Source: Paraburkholderia susongensis (GTDB lineage Bacteria > Pseudomonadota > Gammaproteobacteria > Burkholderiales > Burkholderiaceae). Taken from it: a stretch of 64,000 nucleotides of DNA. Numbering within the stretch: the first letter of the stretch is position 1; each line of letters begins with the position of its first letter. Of the stretch, positions 25,029 through 33,432 are shown in pieces. The stretch is from contig NZ_FXAT01000002.1 in NCBI RefSeq assembly GCF_900177725.1, positions 62,001 through 126,000 of the forward strand, given 5' to 3'. The notes below the pieces were generated by a model that saw only the letters and a list, made by a program, of their open reading frames with translations, had not been told where the DNA came from and did not search any database. The translations under genes and the position numbers were made by a program.

Positions 25029-26336
25029 TTACGGCCGACGCGTTTCGTGTGTGAACTTCAAGGTCACGGCCGTGATGAGGCCGAGCGCGGCGAGAAACAA
25101 CGATATCGGCCAGTACGCGTGATAGCGGGCGAGTAGCGCCGTGGCGATCAACGGCGATAGACCGCCCGCGAAAATCGACGCCACTTCGTGGCCCAGCGCA
25201 ACGCCGGAATAGCGCACCTCGGTGCTGAAGAGTTCGCCGACCAGCGCGGGCAGCGTACCGATCATGGCGCCGTGGCAGATTGCGGTGCCTGCTACCAGCG
25301 CGAGCCAGATGAGGGGCGTGGAGTGCGTGTTGAGCAGCCAGAAGAACGGGAACGCCATCGCGACGAGCGAGAGCGCGCCGATCATATAGACGGGCTTGCG
25401 GCCGATGCGGTCCGAGAGCCTGCCCCATGCAAGCATCGCCCCCATTTCGACGATCATCGCGAGCATCACGCCTGTGAGCATCGTCGAGTTCGGGATGCCC
25501 ACGAATTTGCCGTAGACGAGTGAAAACGCGAGAAAGATGTAGGCACCGCCGTTCTCGGCCACGCGCAGGCCCATCGCCATGAGGATCTCTTTCGGGTGCC
25601 GCCTGATTGCTTCGAGCACCGGCATGTGCGCTGTCTTGCCCGCCTCTTCGGCCGTCGCGAAGTCGCGGCTTTCCGGCAGACGGCGCCGGATATACAGACC
25701 GATTGCGAAGATGAGGATGCTCGCGAGAAAGGGCAGACGCCATCCCCACGCGAGGAACTGGTCTCGCGGCAGCGCCTCCACCGCAAGAAACGCCGCGGAC
25801 GAAAGTACAAAGCCGGCGCCCACGCCCAACTGGCTCCACGCCGCGTAATAGCCGCGCTTTTCGGGCGGCGCGTTTTCGCTGATGATGAGCACGCCGCCGC
25901 CCCATTCGCCACCCGAGGCGACGCCTTGCAGGAGCCGCAGAGCGACGAGCGCGGCGGGCGCCCATAGGCCGGCCTGGCCGTAACCCGGAAGCAGGCCGAT
26001 GCCGAAGGTCGCAAAGCCCATGATGAGCAGAGTCCAGACGAGCGAGGTCCGACGCCCGTAGCGATCGCCGATGTGCCCGAACACGACGCCACCCAGCGGG
26101 CGCGCGACGAAGCCGATCGCGAAGGCCGCGAACGCGCCCAGCGTACCGATGAGCGGGTTGGCGTTGGGCGGAAAGAACAGTTGCCCGAAAACGAGCGCGG
26201 CCGCGGTGCTGTAGACAAAAAAGTCGTACCACTCCATCGCGTTGCCGGCGACGGACGCGATGACGATACGGGTGAGGGAATGCTCGGGAGTCGCGCCCAC
26301 GGGCGTCGCGGAAGCCGGGGAATGAACGGAAGCCAT
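25029..26336 (-). CDS. MHS-family MFS transporter, iac cluster
   Basis: Metabolite:proton symporter of 435 residues and 12 predicted helices. Landmarks of the MHS family are GNAMEWYDFFVYSTAAALVF at the first helix, GHIGDRYGRR after helix 2, RLLQGVASGGEWGG in helix 4 and RLSDRIGRKP in the centre. It lies on the same strand upstream of iacF, and MHS/MFS transporters accompany iac clusters, where one is implicated in handling dioxindole-3-acetate. Uptake of IAA or movement of an intermediate is inferred. It is closely similar to the transporter at 30033-31388. Confidence 0.86.
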   Translation of the reverse strand: MASVHSPASATPVGATPEHSLTRIVIASVAGNAMEWYDFFVYSTAAALVFGQLFFPPNANPLIGTLGAFAAFAIGFVARPLGGVVFGHIGDRYGRRTSLVWTLLIMGFATFGIGLLPGYGQAGLWAPAALVALRLLQGVASGGEWGGGVLIISENAPPEKRGYYAAWSQLGVGAGFVLSSAAFLAVEALPRDQFLAWGWRLPFLASILIFAIGLYIRRRLPESRDFATAEEAGKTAHMPVLEAIRRHPKEILMAMGLRVAENGGAYIFLAFSLVYGKFVGIPNSTMLTGVMLAMIVEMGAMLAWGRLSDRIGRKPVYMIGALSLVAMAFPFFWLLNTHSTPLIWLALVAGTAICHGAMIGTLPALVGELFSTEVRYSGVALGHEVASIFAGGLSPLIATALLARYHAYWPISLFLAALGLITAVTLKFTHETRRP

Positions 26337-26471
26337 AGGTATTCGCGTTGAAAGGGGCTGTGCGTGCGCCCACGCGAGGCGGGCGGGCGATGTATGGCAG
26401 GCAGTGTCGATGCTCGGGATTCCAGCGTCAAATCAACCGAAATCGAGTGCTGTTATCAGCGCGATGGATCG

Positions 26472-26499
26472 GAGTCAGGCCTCAGGAGTCAGGCCTCAG
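26472..26499. repeat. Perfect 14-bp tandem duplication at the LysR stop codon
   Basis: GAGTCAGGCCTCAG occurs twice in direct succession (26472-26485 and 26486-26499). The second unit contains the stop codon and last codons of the LysR gene at 26489-27409; the first lies just downstream. The duplication therefore leaves the protein end intact. Confidence 0.8.
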
Positions 26500-27409
26500 G
26501 CCGATGGAACATCTCGTAGAGCGTTTGCCGCAGCCAGGCGATACCCGGATCGGCGGCGAACTGCGTATGCGTATGCACCTGGATGTCGATGGGGGGCAGG
26601 GTGAACGGCAGGGGCAGAATACGAAAGGCCTTGCCGCGGTTGAAGCGGCGCGCGATGCTCCGTGGAAAGATAACCGCGAGATCGGTGTGCATGACGATTT
26701 CCGGCGCGACGACGAAATGGGGCAGCCTGAGCACCACTTCGCGCTTGAGATTCAGCTCGTCGAGCCACTGTTCGACCATGCGGTGACCGGTTGCATTGGT
26801 GCTCGCATAAACGTAGCGCAGGGCGGCCAGGTCCTCGCGCGTGGGCTTCGTCTTTCGCAACGGGTGTCCCGCGCGCACCACGCAGACATGCTCGTCCACG
26901 AACAGCGTTTGCGTCACGCAACCGGCGTCGAGCCCCGGCACATAGCCGAGCGCGAGATCGATCTCGCCGGCGCGCATCGCGGCGCTTACCGACTCGACCG
27001 GCACATTGGTCACTTCGATGCGAATGCCGCGCGTCTCGCGATCGAGCATCGCGAGCAGGGGCGGCAGAAAATAGAACTCCGACATGTCCGACATCGAGAT
27101 ACGGAACACGCGCCGCGCCGTGGCGGCATCGAATTTCGCGATCTGCTGGACCGCCTCGCTGATGATCGAGAACGCCTGGGCGAGCGGCGGATAGAGGCGG
27201 AAGGCGGCGTCGGTCGGCACCATGCCGTTCGGCGTGCGCACGAAGAGCGGGTCTTCGAAGAGCGTGCGCAGCCGGCGCAGTGCGTGACTGACGGCAGGCT
27301 GCGTGATCGCGAGCCGTTCGCCGGCGGCGGTCAGGCTGCGGAGATCCCAGATGGCGAGGAATACTCGCAGCAGGTTCAGATCGGTGCCGGCAAGGTTGGA
27401 TTGGCTCAT
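26489..27409 (-). CDS. LysR family transcriptional regulator
   Basis: A 306-residue regulator of the same NodD/NahR-like subgroup as the iac LysR: TDLNLLRVFLAIWDLRSLT, ITQPAVSHALRRLRTLF, then a ligand-binding domain (SMSDMSEFYFLPPLL, VHTHTQFAADPGIAWLRQ). It lies on the minus strand between the iac MHS transporter and the EthD-like gene, all transcribed in one direction, and is the likely local regulator of the second oxygenase module (27514-29973). The effector is unknown but probably aromatic, as is usual for this subgroup. Confidence 0.85.
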   Translation of the reverse strand: MSQSNLAGTDLNLLRVFLAIWDLRSLTAAGERLAITQPAVSHALRRLRTLFEDPLFVRTPNGMVPTDAAFRLYPPLAQAFSIISEAVQQIAKFDAATARRVFRISMSDMSEFYFLPPLLAMLDRETRGIRIEVTNVPVESVSAAMRAGEIDLALGYVPGLDAGCVTQTLFVDEHVCVVRAGHPLRKTKPTREDLAALRYVYASTNATGHRMVEQWLDELNLKREVVLRLPHFVVAPEIVMHTDLAVIFPRSIARRFNRGKAFRILPLPFTLPPIDIQVHTHTQFAADPGIAWLRQTLYEMFHRPEA

Positions 27410-27513
27410 GCACTACATCTCGAACGAGTGGCGATGCCCGTGCCGGAGCGCGCGGCGCATCACGCCGCGCCCAAGTACTGCTCGATACTGCCCGACAGCA
27501 AGGCGAAAGCCGG

Positions 27514-28215
27514 TCACGGTCCTGCGAATTTACCGTAAATGCTTCGCATTGGGTAATGCGGAGTTGCACCGCTATAGGGCGGCAAAGCCTGGAAGTCGCG
27601 GCGCATGGCGTCGCGCACCGGCGAGGCGAGTGCACGGGCGAGCGACTGCGCATCGTCGAATACGACCTTGTTGCGCTGCATGGCGTCGACGTGCGCGAAA
27701 GGCAAGCCGCTGCAACTGTCCATGCGCGTGTAGATCTCCAGCTCGCGCAATGCAGGCAACTGCAGCATCAACGGCGGATGATGCTTCAGGTAATGGCTGA
27801 GCCACGCCCCGAAGTCGTGGGCGGGGCCTTCATAGGCCACCATGTAGGTGCATCGCTGTGCGCGGTCGTTCATCGGCATGGCCTGCGGTGGTGCGAGCTT
27901 GCGCACGGCCATGATCTGCTGCGAAAACGCATGCGGGTCGAGCTTCGCGAGCGCGGCGCCCCGCAGCGCGCGATGCACCGCGCCCTCTGGTTCGAGAGCG
28001 ATCTCCAGAGCCGCGAGGTCGTCGAAGTACCACTGCAGCATGCATGACGGCGTCGTCGAATCCTGTGCCGTATCCGGACTGACCGGGTCCGCGATCGGCT
28101 CGTGCACGACCAGTTGGCAAAGCCCTTCTATGTCGCCCGCAGCATGCATGAGTGCGCGGGAATCGAGCGGCGGCTCCTTGCCGCTCGCGCCCATGAGGAA
28201 CAGGCAGACCTGCAT
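27514..28215 (-). CDS. EthD-like (dimeric alpha/beta barrel) protein
   Basis: A 233-residue protein with two ferredoxin-like halves. The C-terminal half has an EthD pattern (AWLSHYLKHHPPLMLQLPAL, then YTRMDS and a PVRDAMRRDFQAL helix). The ATG at 28215 lies 2 bases after the stop of the flavin reductase, so the two are translationally coupled; a longer open frame runs into that gene but is spurious. EthD-like proteins accompany ring-oxygenase systems, and proteins of this kind have been described as cofactor-free oxygenases in indole degradation, which I recall only approximately. Function here is inferred: processing of the product of the neighbouring oxygenase. Confidence 0.72.
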   Translation of the reverse strand: MQVCLFLMGASGKEPPLDSRALMHAAGDIEGLCQLVVHEPIADPVSPDTAQDSTTPSCMLQWYFDDLAALEIALEPEGAVHRALRGAALAKLDPHAFSQQIMAVRKLAPPQAMPMNDRAQRCTYMVAYEGPAHDFGAWLSHYLKHHPPLMLQLPALRELEIYTRMDSCSGLPFAHVDAMQRNKVVFDDAQSLARALASPVRDAMRRDFQALPPYSGATPHYPMRSIYGKFAGP

Positions 28216-28217
28216 GC

Positions 28218-28736
28218 TCACCCCGCCGTGGAAGTAACGGCCGCGCGCGCGAGCCGATGGAATTGCCTGCCGAAATAGATGAGACCGTCGTCTTCGTCGC
28301 GCAAGGCGATGTGCTCGATCCGCACGAAGAACACGGAGTGCGATCCCACCGTCCTGCTGTCGCAAACCGTGCCTTCGAGACTCGCGATCGCATCGGCCAG
28401 CACTGGAACGGCAAGCCGGCCCGATTGCCATTCGCATTGATCGAAGCGTTCAGCCATCGAGCAGGCGGTCATGCCCGCGAATACGCGCGCCAGCTCCTGG
28501 CCGCGTGCGCCGAGCACATTGATGCAGACCTGCCCGTTGCCGTGCAGAACGTCGTGTACATAGCTCGTCTGATTGATGCAGACGAGCATCGTCGGCGGCG
28601 CGTCGGTCACGGAGCAGACCGCGCTTGCCGTGATGCCGCAGCGCCCCCGCGGACCGTCGGTGGTGATCACGTTGACGGCCGCCGCGAGAGAGGCCATGGC
28701 ATCGCGAAAGCGCACCCGTGTTTCATCGAGGATCAT
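28218..28736 (-). CDS. Flavin reductase, paralogue of IacG
   Basis: A 172-residue HpaC-like flavin reductase. It parallels IacG along its length: AAVNVITTDGPRGRCGITAS, VCSVTDAPPTMLVC and DDGLIYFGRQFHRLAR. GAGGAGG precedes the ATG at 28736, and the gene starts 19 bases after the oxygenase gene at 28756-29973, so it should feed that enzyme with reduced flavin. The repeated pairing of an oxygenase and its reductase shows the whole two-gene unit was duplicated or acquired twice. Confidence 0.83.
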   Translation of the reverse strand: MILDETRVRFRDAMASLAAAVNVITTDGPRGRCGITASAVCSVTDAPPTMLVCINQTSYVHDVLHGNGQVCINVLGARGQELARVFAGMTACSMAERFDQCEWQSGRLAVPVLADAIASLEGTVCDSRTVGSHSVFFVRIEHIALRDEDDGLIYFGRQFHRLARAAVTSTAG

Positions 28737-28755
28737 GGCAGTCGGACCTCCTCGA

Positions 28756-29973
28756 TCAGGGATAGGGCGTCACCGGCGCAATGCCGACGAACAATGCCCC
28801 GGACGCGTCATAGGTGCCTTCGCCGAGGAATGCGTGCTGTGTCACGACAATCGAGTCACGCACGAGGCGCTGCATGCGGCTCTCCTGGTAGATCGCACCG
28901 ATGCCCGCCATCTTGTAGGCCTCCATCACGACATCGGCGCAGGTATGCGCCGCGTGTGTCGCGCTCAGACGCAGGATATTGGCCTCGGCCGGCGCGACGG
29001 GGTCGCCCGCGAGGATCGTTTGCCATGCCGCTTCGGCCGACTCGAAGAAGAATGCCCGGGCGCTGCGCAGGCGCGCCTCGGCTTGCGCCAGGCCCGAGCG
29101 GTAATAGGCGCGGTCGGCAAGGCGCGGCGCGCCCGTGGTGGTTTGCGTCACGCCCGACATGCCCGCGAGCAGGTCGAGCGCGGCGCGCGCGAGACCGATG
29201 TTCACGCTGGCATGCACTTGCGCCTGATAAGCGACGGCCGGATAGTGATAGAGCGGTTCGTCGATCAGCGCCGCGCCGCCGCGCACGAAGGTCCAACCCT
29301 CGTCGACGAATTTGTCTTTGAGCCGCAGGTCGTGACTTCCCGTGCCTTGCATGCCGACCACCTTCCAGTTCTCGACGATTTCGACTTCGCTGGCGGGAAA
29401 TACGGCCGTGAACGGTTTGCCGGCGTTGGGTTCACCCGAGTTGCCGGGTGTCCCGCCGATACCCACGCCGATCCAGTCAGCCCCTTTGCAGCCGCTCGCA
29501 AAGCGCCATTGCCCGCTCACTTTGAAGCCGCCCGGCACGCGTACCGCCTTTTGCAGCGGATAGAGTCCGCCCGCGAAAACCTGGTCGGGTCCGCCTGCGT
29601 AGAGTTTCGCCTGGGTTTCGACCGGCAACGACGCGAGGTACGTATTCGCCGACCCGAACGCGGCGACCCATGCGGTCGAGCCGTCTGCGATGGCAATGCG
29701 TTCGAGCATCGCGAGGAACTGGTGCGGCGGCAGCGCGTCGCCGCCGAAACGCTTTGGCGTGCTCGCCCGGAAAATACCGGCTCGCTTCATTTTCGCGACC
29801 ATGTCGCGAGGCACGTGCGAGAGCGCGTCGAAATCGTCACGGCGGCGCTCGACTTCGCTGATCAGCGCGTCGAGCGAAAGCGGCCCAGCATATTCGGGGT
29901 AGCCATCCTGTCCGGCGATGAGCCGGAGATCGGAGCCGCGGACGTCGGCGCTTGCAGTCTGCAGGGCATGCAT
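28756..29973 (-). CDS. Acyl-CoA-dehydrogenase-like flavin monooxygenase, paralogue of IacA
   Basis: A 405-residue two-component flavin oxygenase closely similar to IacA: STPKRFGGDALPPHQF, WVAAFGSANTYLASLPVETQ, FASGCKGADWIGVG, GMQGTGSHDLR and QHAFLGEGTYDASGA correspond block by block. The start ATG at 29973 has AGAGGTAA upstream; the longer open frame overlaps the next transporter and is spurious. With the flavin reductase and EthD-like protein behind it, it forms a compact operon resembling indole-oxygenase modules (iif/ind type) more than a full iac set. Substrate is probably an indole or related bicyclic aromatic, by inference. Confidence 0.84.
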   Translation of the reverse strand: MHALQTASADVRGSDLRLIAGQDGYPEYAGPLSLDALISEVERRRDDFDALSHVPRDMVAKMKRAGIFRASTPKRFGGDALPPHQFLAMLERIAIADGSTAWVAAFGSANTYLASLPVETQAKLYAGGPDQVFAGGLYPLQKAVRVPGGFKVSGQWRFASGCKGADWIGVGIGGTPGNSGEPNAGKPFTAVFPASEVEIVENWKVVGMQGTGSHDLRLKDKFVDEGWTFVRGGAALIDEPLYHYPAVAYQAQVHASVNIGLARAALDLLAGMSGVTQTTTGAPRLADRAYYRSGLAQAEARLRSARAFFFESAEAAWQTILAGDPVAPAEANILRLSATHAAHTCADVVMEAYKMAGIGAIYQESRMQRLVRDSIVVTQHAFLGEGTYDASGALFVGIAPVTPYP

Positions 29974-30032
29974 ACGGATTACCTCTTGAAAAATTTGAAA
30001 CGGGTCAGGTGTCGCCGGCCGGGCCGGCAATT

Positions 30033-31388
30033 TCATTCGGATTGCTGACGGGCTGCGGCACGCATCGCTTTGGGCCAGGTTTCGCGGGCGAAGCAGGTGG
30101 CGATGACCGTGATGAGTCCGAGCGCGCCGAGATAGATCGCGACGGGGACGGCGCTTCGGTAGTACGCGAGCAGGCCCGTGGCGATCATCGGCGAGAGGCC
30201 GCCACCCAGCACCGAAGAAATTTCCCGTCCGATGCCGAGCCCCGAGTAGCGCAAATGCACCGGCAGCATCTCGCTGATAAAAGCGGGTTGCGCGCCTTCG
30301 AGAATGCCGAGCGTCAGGCTGTTCGCGAGCAGGAGCGCGGCCATCACTTTCCAGTACTCGCCCGAGCCGAGCAGCGCGAAGTACGGCCACGCGACGAGCA
30401 CCATCGCGATGGCGCCAAGCAGATACACCGGCTTGCGTCCCACCTTGTCGGTAATGTGTCCGGCCAGCAGCGACACGGGGATCATCAGAAGCATCGAGAG
30501 CGTGAGTCCGCCGAGTATCCACGACGATTTGACGCCGAGAAACTGGCCGTAAGCGATCGAGAACGCAAAGAAGATATACGACGCGCCACCTTCGCCGAAG
30601 CGCAGGCCGAACACGGTCAGCACTTCGCGCGGACACTGCCGCAGGACGTCGATGACGGGCATGCGGCTTTCATTTCGCGTCGCCTTGACCTCGGCGAATG
30701 CGGCACTTTCGCTAACCGAGCGGCGCATCCATAAGCCGAGCACGACGAGCGCCGCGCTGCCGAGAAACGGCACGCGCCAGCCCCAGCTCAGGAAGTCGTC
30801 GTGCGAGAGTTGCTGCGCGAGCATGAAGACCCCCGTCGACAGCACGAAACCGAACGCGGCGCCGCAAGGGCTCCATGCGGACAGCGCGCCGCGCTTCGTG
30901 AGCGGCGCGCTTTCGTGGATGAGCAGGATGCTGCCGCTCCATTCGCCGCCCGCGGCGAGCCCCTGGAGAATGCGCAGGACCACGAGCAGAACGGGTGCCG
31001 CAATGCCGATCTGATGATAGGTGGGCAGCGCGCCCATGAGCACGGTGGCCGTGCCCATCGTCATGAGCGTGAACATCATCACGGTTTTTCGGCCATAGCG
31101 GTCACCGAGATGCCCGCACAGCACGCCGCCGATCGGCCTCGCGATGAAGCCCACGGTAAAGCCGCCGAAGGCCGCGATGGTGCCCGTCAAGGGATCGTTG
31201 CCCACCGGGAAAAAGAGCTTGCCGAACACCAGTGCGGCAGCGGTGCCGTAGAGGAAAAAGTCGTACCACTCGAGTATCTGCCCGAGTACGGCAGTGGTCA
31301 CGGCTCGACGGACTGCGCTCTTCGGACGCGCGAGGCGGTGCGCGGCGAGGGGAGTACTCAGGTGAGAATTCAAGGCGTCAGGATTCAT
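30033..31388 (-). CDS. MHS-family MFS transporter of the second oxygenase module
   Basis: A 451-residue metabolite:proton symporter with 12 predicted helices: ILEWYDFFLYGTAAALVFGK, GHLGDRYGRKT, RILQGLAAGGEWSGS and HITDKVGRKP. It sits 59 bases upstream of the IacA-like oxygenase on the same strand, so it is probably the first gene of that operon and imports the substrate. It is a close relative of the transporter at 25029-26336, reinforcing the picture of a duplicated transporter-oxygenase set. The cargo is inferred to be an aromatic carboxylate. Confidence 0.85.
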   Translation of the reverse strand: MNPDALNSHLSTPLAAHRLARPKSAVRRAVTTAVLGQILEWYDFFLYGTAAALVFGKLFFPVGNDPLTGTIAAFGGFTVGFIARPIGGVLCGHLGDRYGRKTVMMFTLMTMGTATVLMGALPTYHQIGIAAPVLLVVLRILQGLAAGGEWSGSILLIHESAPLTKRGALSAWSPCGAAFGFVLSTGVFMLAQQLSHDDFLSWGWRVPFLGSAALVVLGLWMRRSVSESAAFAEVKATRNESRMPVIDVLRQCPREVLTVFGLRFGEGGASYIFFAFSIAYGQFLGVKSSWILGGLTLSMLLMIPVSLLAGHITDKVGRKPVYLLGAIAMVLVAWPYFALLGSGEYWKVMAALLLANSLTLGILEGAQPAFISEMLPVHLRYSGLGIGREISSVLGGGLSPMIATGLLAYYRSAVPVAIYLGALGLITVIATCFARETWPKAMRAAARQQSE

Positions 31389-31609
31389 GGTGAGGGCCAG
31401 GCATGAAGTTGAGGTTGCCGCTCTGTGGAGATGCCGGGCGACGCAGGTGAGTCACGTCGTCACGGCATGGGGCAACGATATGAGCCGTGCAACCACGGGT
31501 CAAATTCCGGCCAAAAATGGGCGCTATGAATGCGCTGCATGATGGGGTCTTGCCTCTGTTCCTGCCGGCCGCGACTTGCTGGCCGCGAAACGGCCCCCGC
31601 TCGTCCCAG

Positions 31610-33052
31610 TCAGACGCGCGTCGCGCTGAGCTCCGTGTTCGCCGCGTTCGCCGTATTCGCCGCGTGTTGCGCGCCCATGCCGGCATCCGCGCTCTGTGCA
31701 TGCCGATGCTCGCGCTCGAGGCTCAGACGGAACTGGCGGCAACCGAACCCCAGCAGCACGGTCGCGAGCAGCGCCGCGACGAGGCTGACAATCGACATCG
31801 AATGACCGACGGCGAGCGGCGAGCCGAACACCTTGTCGGTCAGCAGCGCGACGAGCGTCGTACCGATGCCGAGACCGATCAGGTTCGACACGAGCAGGAA
31901 GACGGCGGAAATCTGCGCGCGCATCTGGTTCGGCGCGAGCGTCTGCATCGCGGCTGTCGAAGTCGGCATCGGGAACGACGCGAAGAACATAGCGATCACG
32001 AGCAGCGTCAGCGACCCGCCGAGACTATCCACTTGCGTGAAGGCGGCGGCGGGCACGATCATCGCCGCCGCGCCGATGCAGCCCGCGAGCATCGGGCCGT
32101 CACTGCGCCCGCGCCGCAGCAGCCAGTCGTTGAGCCAGCCGCCGCAGAACACGCCGCTGGTGTTGGCGACGAGCAGGATCGTGCCGAGCGTGTAGCCGGC
32201 TTCCACCGGCGACATGCCGAAGCGCCGGATATAGAACGCGGGCGTCCAGCTCATCAGGCAGAACAGCGTCATCGCGTAGAACGAAAAACCGATGTAGTGG
32301 CAGAAAAAGGTCTTGCCGTGCGAGCGGATGAAGCGCGCGGAATCGGCGAGCGACACGCGCCGCGCGTTGCCGCTTGCGTCCTGCACGAGCCCCTTGCGTT
32401 GCGGATCGCGCACCGTAAGGATGAACACGAGAGCGACGAGCAGGCCGGGCAGGCCGACGATGAAGAACGTCACCTGCCAGCCGTGTACCGCGCCGACGAT
32501 CGGCAGCGTCACCATCGACGCCTGCTTGAGCAGCGCGATCACATAGCCGCCGATCAGGAACGCGATGCCGCCGCCGATGAACGAGCCTAGCGAATAGACG
32601 CCTGCCGCGCGGCCGAGCTTCTCCTTCGGGAAATAGTCGGCGAGCATCGAGTACGTGCCGGGCGACAGTGAGGCCTCGCCCACGCCGACGCTCATGCGCG
32701 AGAGAAACATGTACAGGAAGTTCTGGCTGATGCCGCAGGTGGCCGTGGCGACGCTCCACAGCGCGATGCCCGCCGCGATGATACGGGGCCGCGCGAAGCG
32801 GTCGGCGAGGTACGCGAGCGGGATGCCCATCACCGCATAGAAGAGCGAGAACGCGAAGCCCTGCAGGAGGCTGAATTGCGTATCGGTCAGTTGCAGGTCG
32901 CGCTTGATCGGCTCGATCATCAGCGCGAGTACCTGACGGTCGACGAACGAAAAGACATAGGCGAGCATGCAGATCAGCACGACGTACCACTCGTACGTGT
33001 AGCGTCGGGCGTCTTTCGCGCTGGCGGGTGTGCTACCAGTGGTGGGGCTCAT
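31610..33052 (-). CDS. MFS transporter, spinster-like/ACS group
   Basis: A 480-residue, 12-helix transporter. It begins YTYEWYVVLICMLAYVFSFVDRQ and contains AYLADRFARPRI and SRMSVGVGEASLSPG, a pattern seen in spinster-like and organic-anion MFS proteins. The start ATG at 33052 follows CGGAGAAC. The C-terminal tail is Ala/Asn-rich, encoded by three 9-bp units (31637-31663). It is divergent from the porin across 380 bases that carry the CTAAAGG box, so inner- and outer-membrane uptake may be co-regulated. The substrate is unknown. Confidence 0.84.
   Translation of the reverse strand: MSPTTGSTPASAKDARRYTYEWYVVLICMLAYVFSFVDRQVLALMIEPIKRDLQLTDTQFSLLQGFAFSLFYAVMGIPLAYLADRFARPRIIAAGIALWSVATATCGISQNFLYMFLSRMSVGVGEASLSPGTYSMLADYFPKEKLGRAAGVYSLGSFIGGGIAFLIGGYVIALLKQASMVTLPIVGAVHGWQVTFFIVGLPGLLVALVFILTVRDPQRKGLVQDASGNARRVSLADSARFIRSHGKTFFCHYIGFSFYAMTLFCLMSWTPAFYIRRFGMSPVEAGYTLGTILLVANTSGVFCGGWLNDWLLRRGRSDGPMLAGCIGAAAMIVPAAAFTQVDSLGGSLTLLVIAMFFASFPMPTSTAAMQTLAPNQMRAQISAVFLLVSNLIGLGIGTTLVALLTDKVFGSPLAVGHSMSIVSLVAALLATVLLGFGCRQFRLSLEREHRHAQSADAGMGAQHAANTANAANTELSATRV
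31637..31663. repeat. Three 9-bp tandem units in the 3' end of the transporter gene
   Basis: GTTCGCCGC, GTTCGCCGT and ATTCGCCGC follow each other. On the coding strand they give the Ala-Asn-Thr/Ala-rich end of the transporter encoded at 31610-33052. Units of 9 keep the frame, so copy number can change without breaking the protein. Confidence 0.7.
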
Positions 33053-33432
33053 TCTTGTTCTCCGATGTATCGATCGTGTTGTTCCCTGCTGCATGCACGC
33101 AGACGAGGCGAGTCGAACCAGCGTACGCAAACAAATTTCGCAGACAAAGGCTCAAATGTCCCAGACATCTGGTGGCAACTACCGACCGGCCTAAAGGATT
33201 TACCAGGGAGATCCCCGCGAATCACGCACGGACGGGCGCTCGCGGCTTCATTGACGGTGGGTTTGCCGGTTGCCGACGCGCTCATGAACCGGATCTATAA
33301 GTGATATACGCCCGGCTTGATCGACGTTCGATATTGGCCTTTCTAGACTCGCCCCGGTTCTTCAATAACGTGACGCGCTTCGCGGGCTCGTATGCGAAGC
33401 GACGATCCATTCTTCTCGCCGGGATGACAGGG
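33053..33432. promoter_or_regulatory. Divergent transporter/porin control region with CTAAAGG box
   Basis: About 380 bases without a coding gene. CTAAAGGATTTACCAGGGAG at 33191-33210 matches the box at 14138-14157 upstream of the response regulator in 16 of 20 positions. The region is the only place outside the iac regulators where this box is strong, which ties the transporter and porin to the two-component system. A TATAAG at 33296-33301 could be a porin -10 element, but its -35 spacing is poor. Confidence 0.5.
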
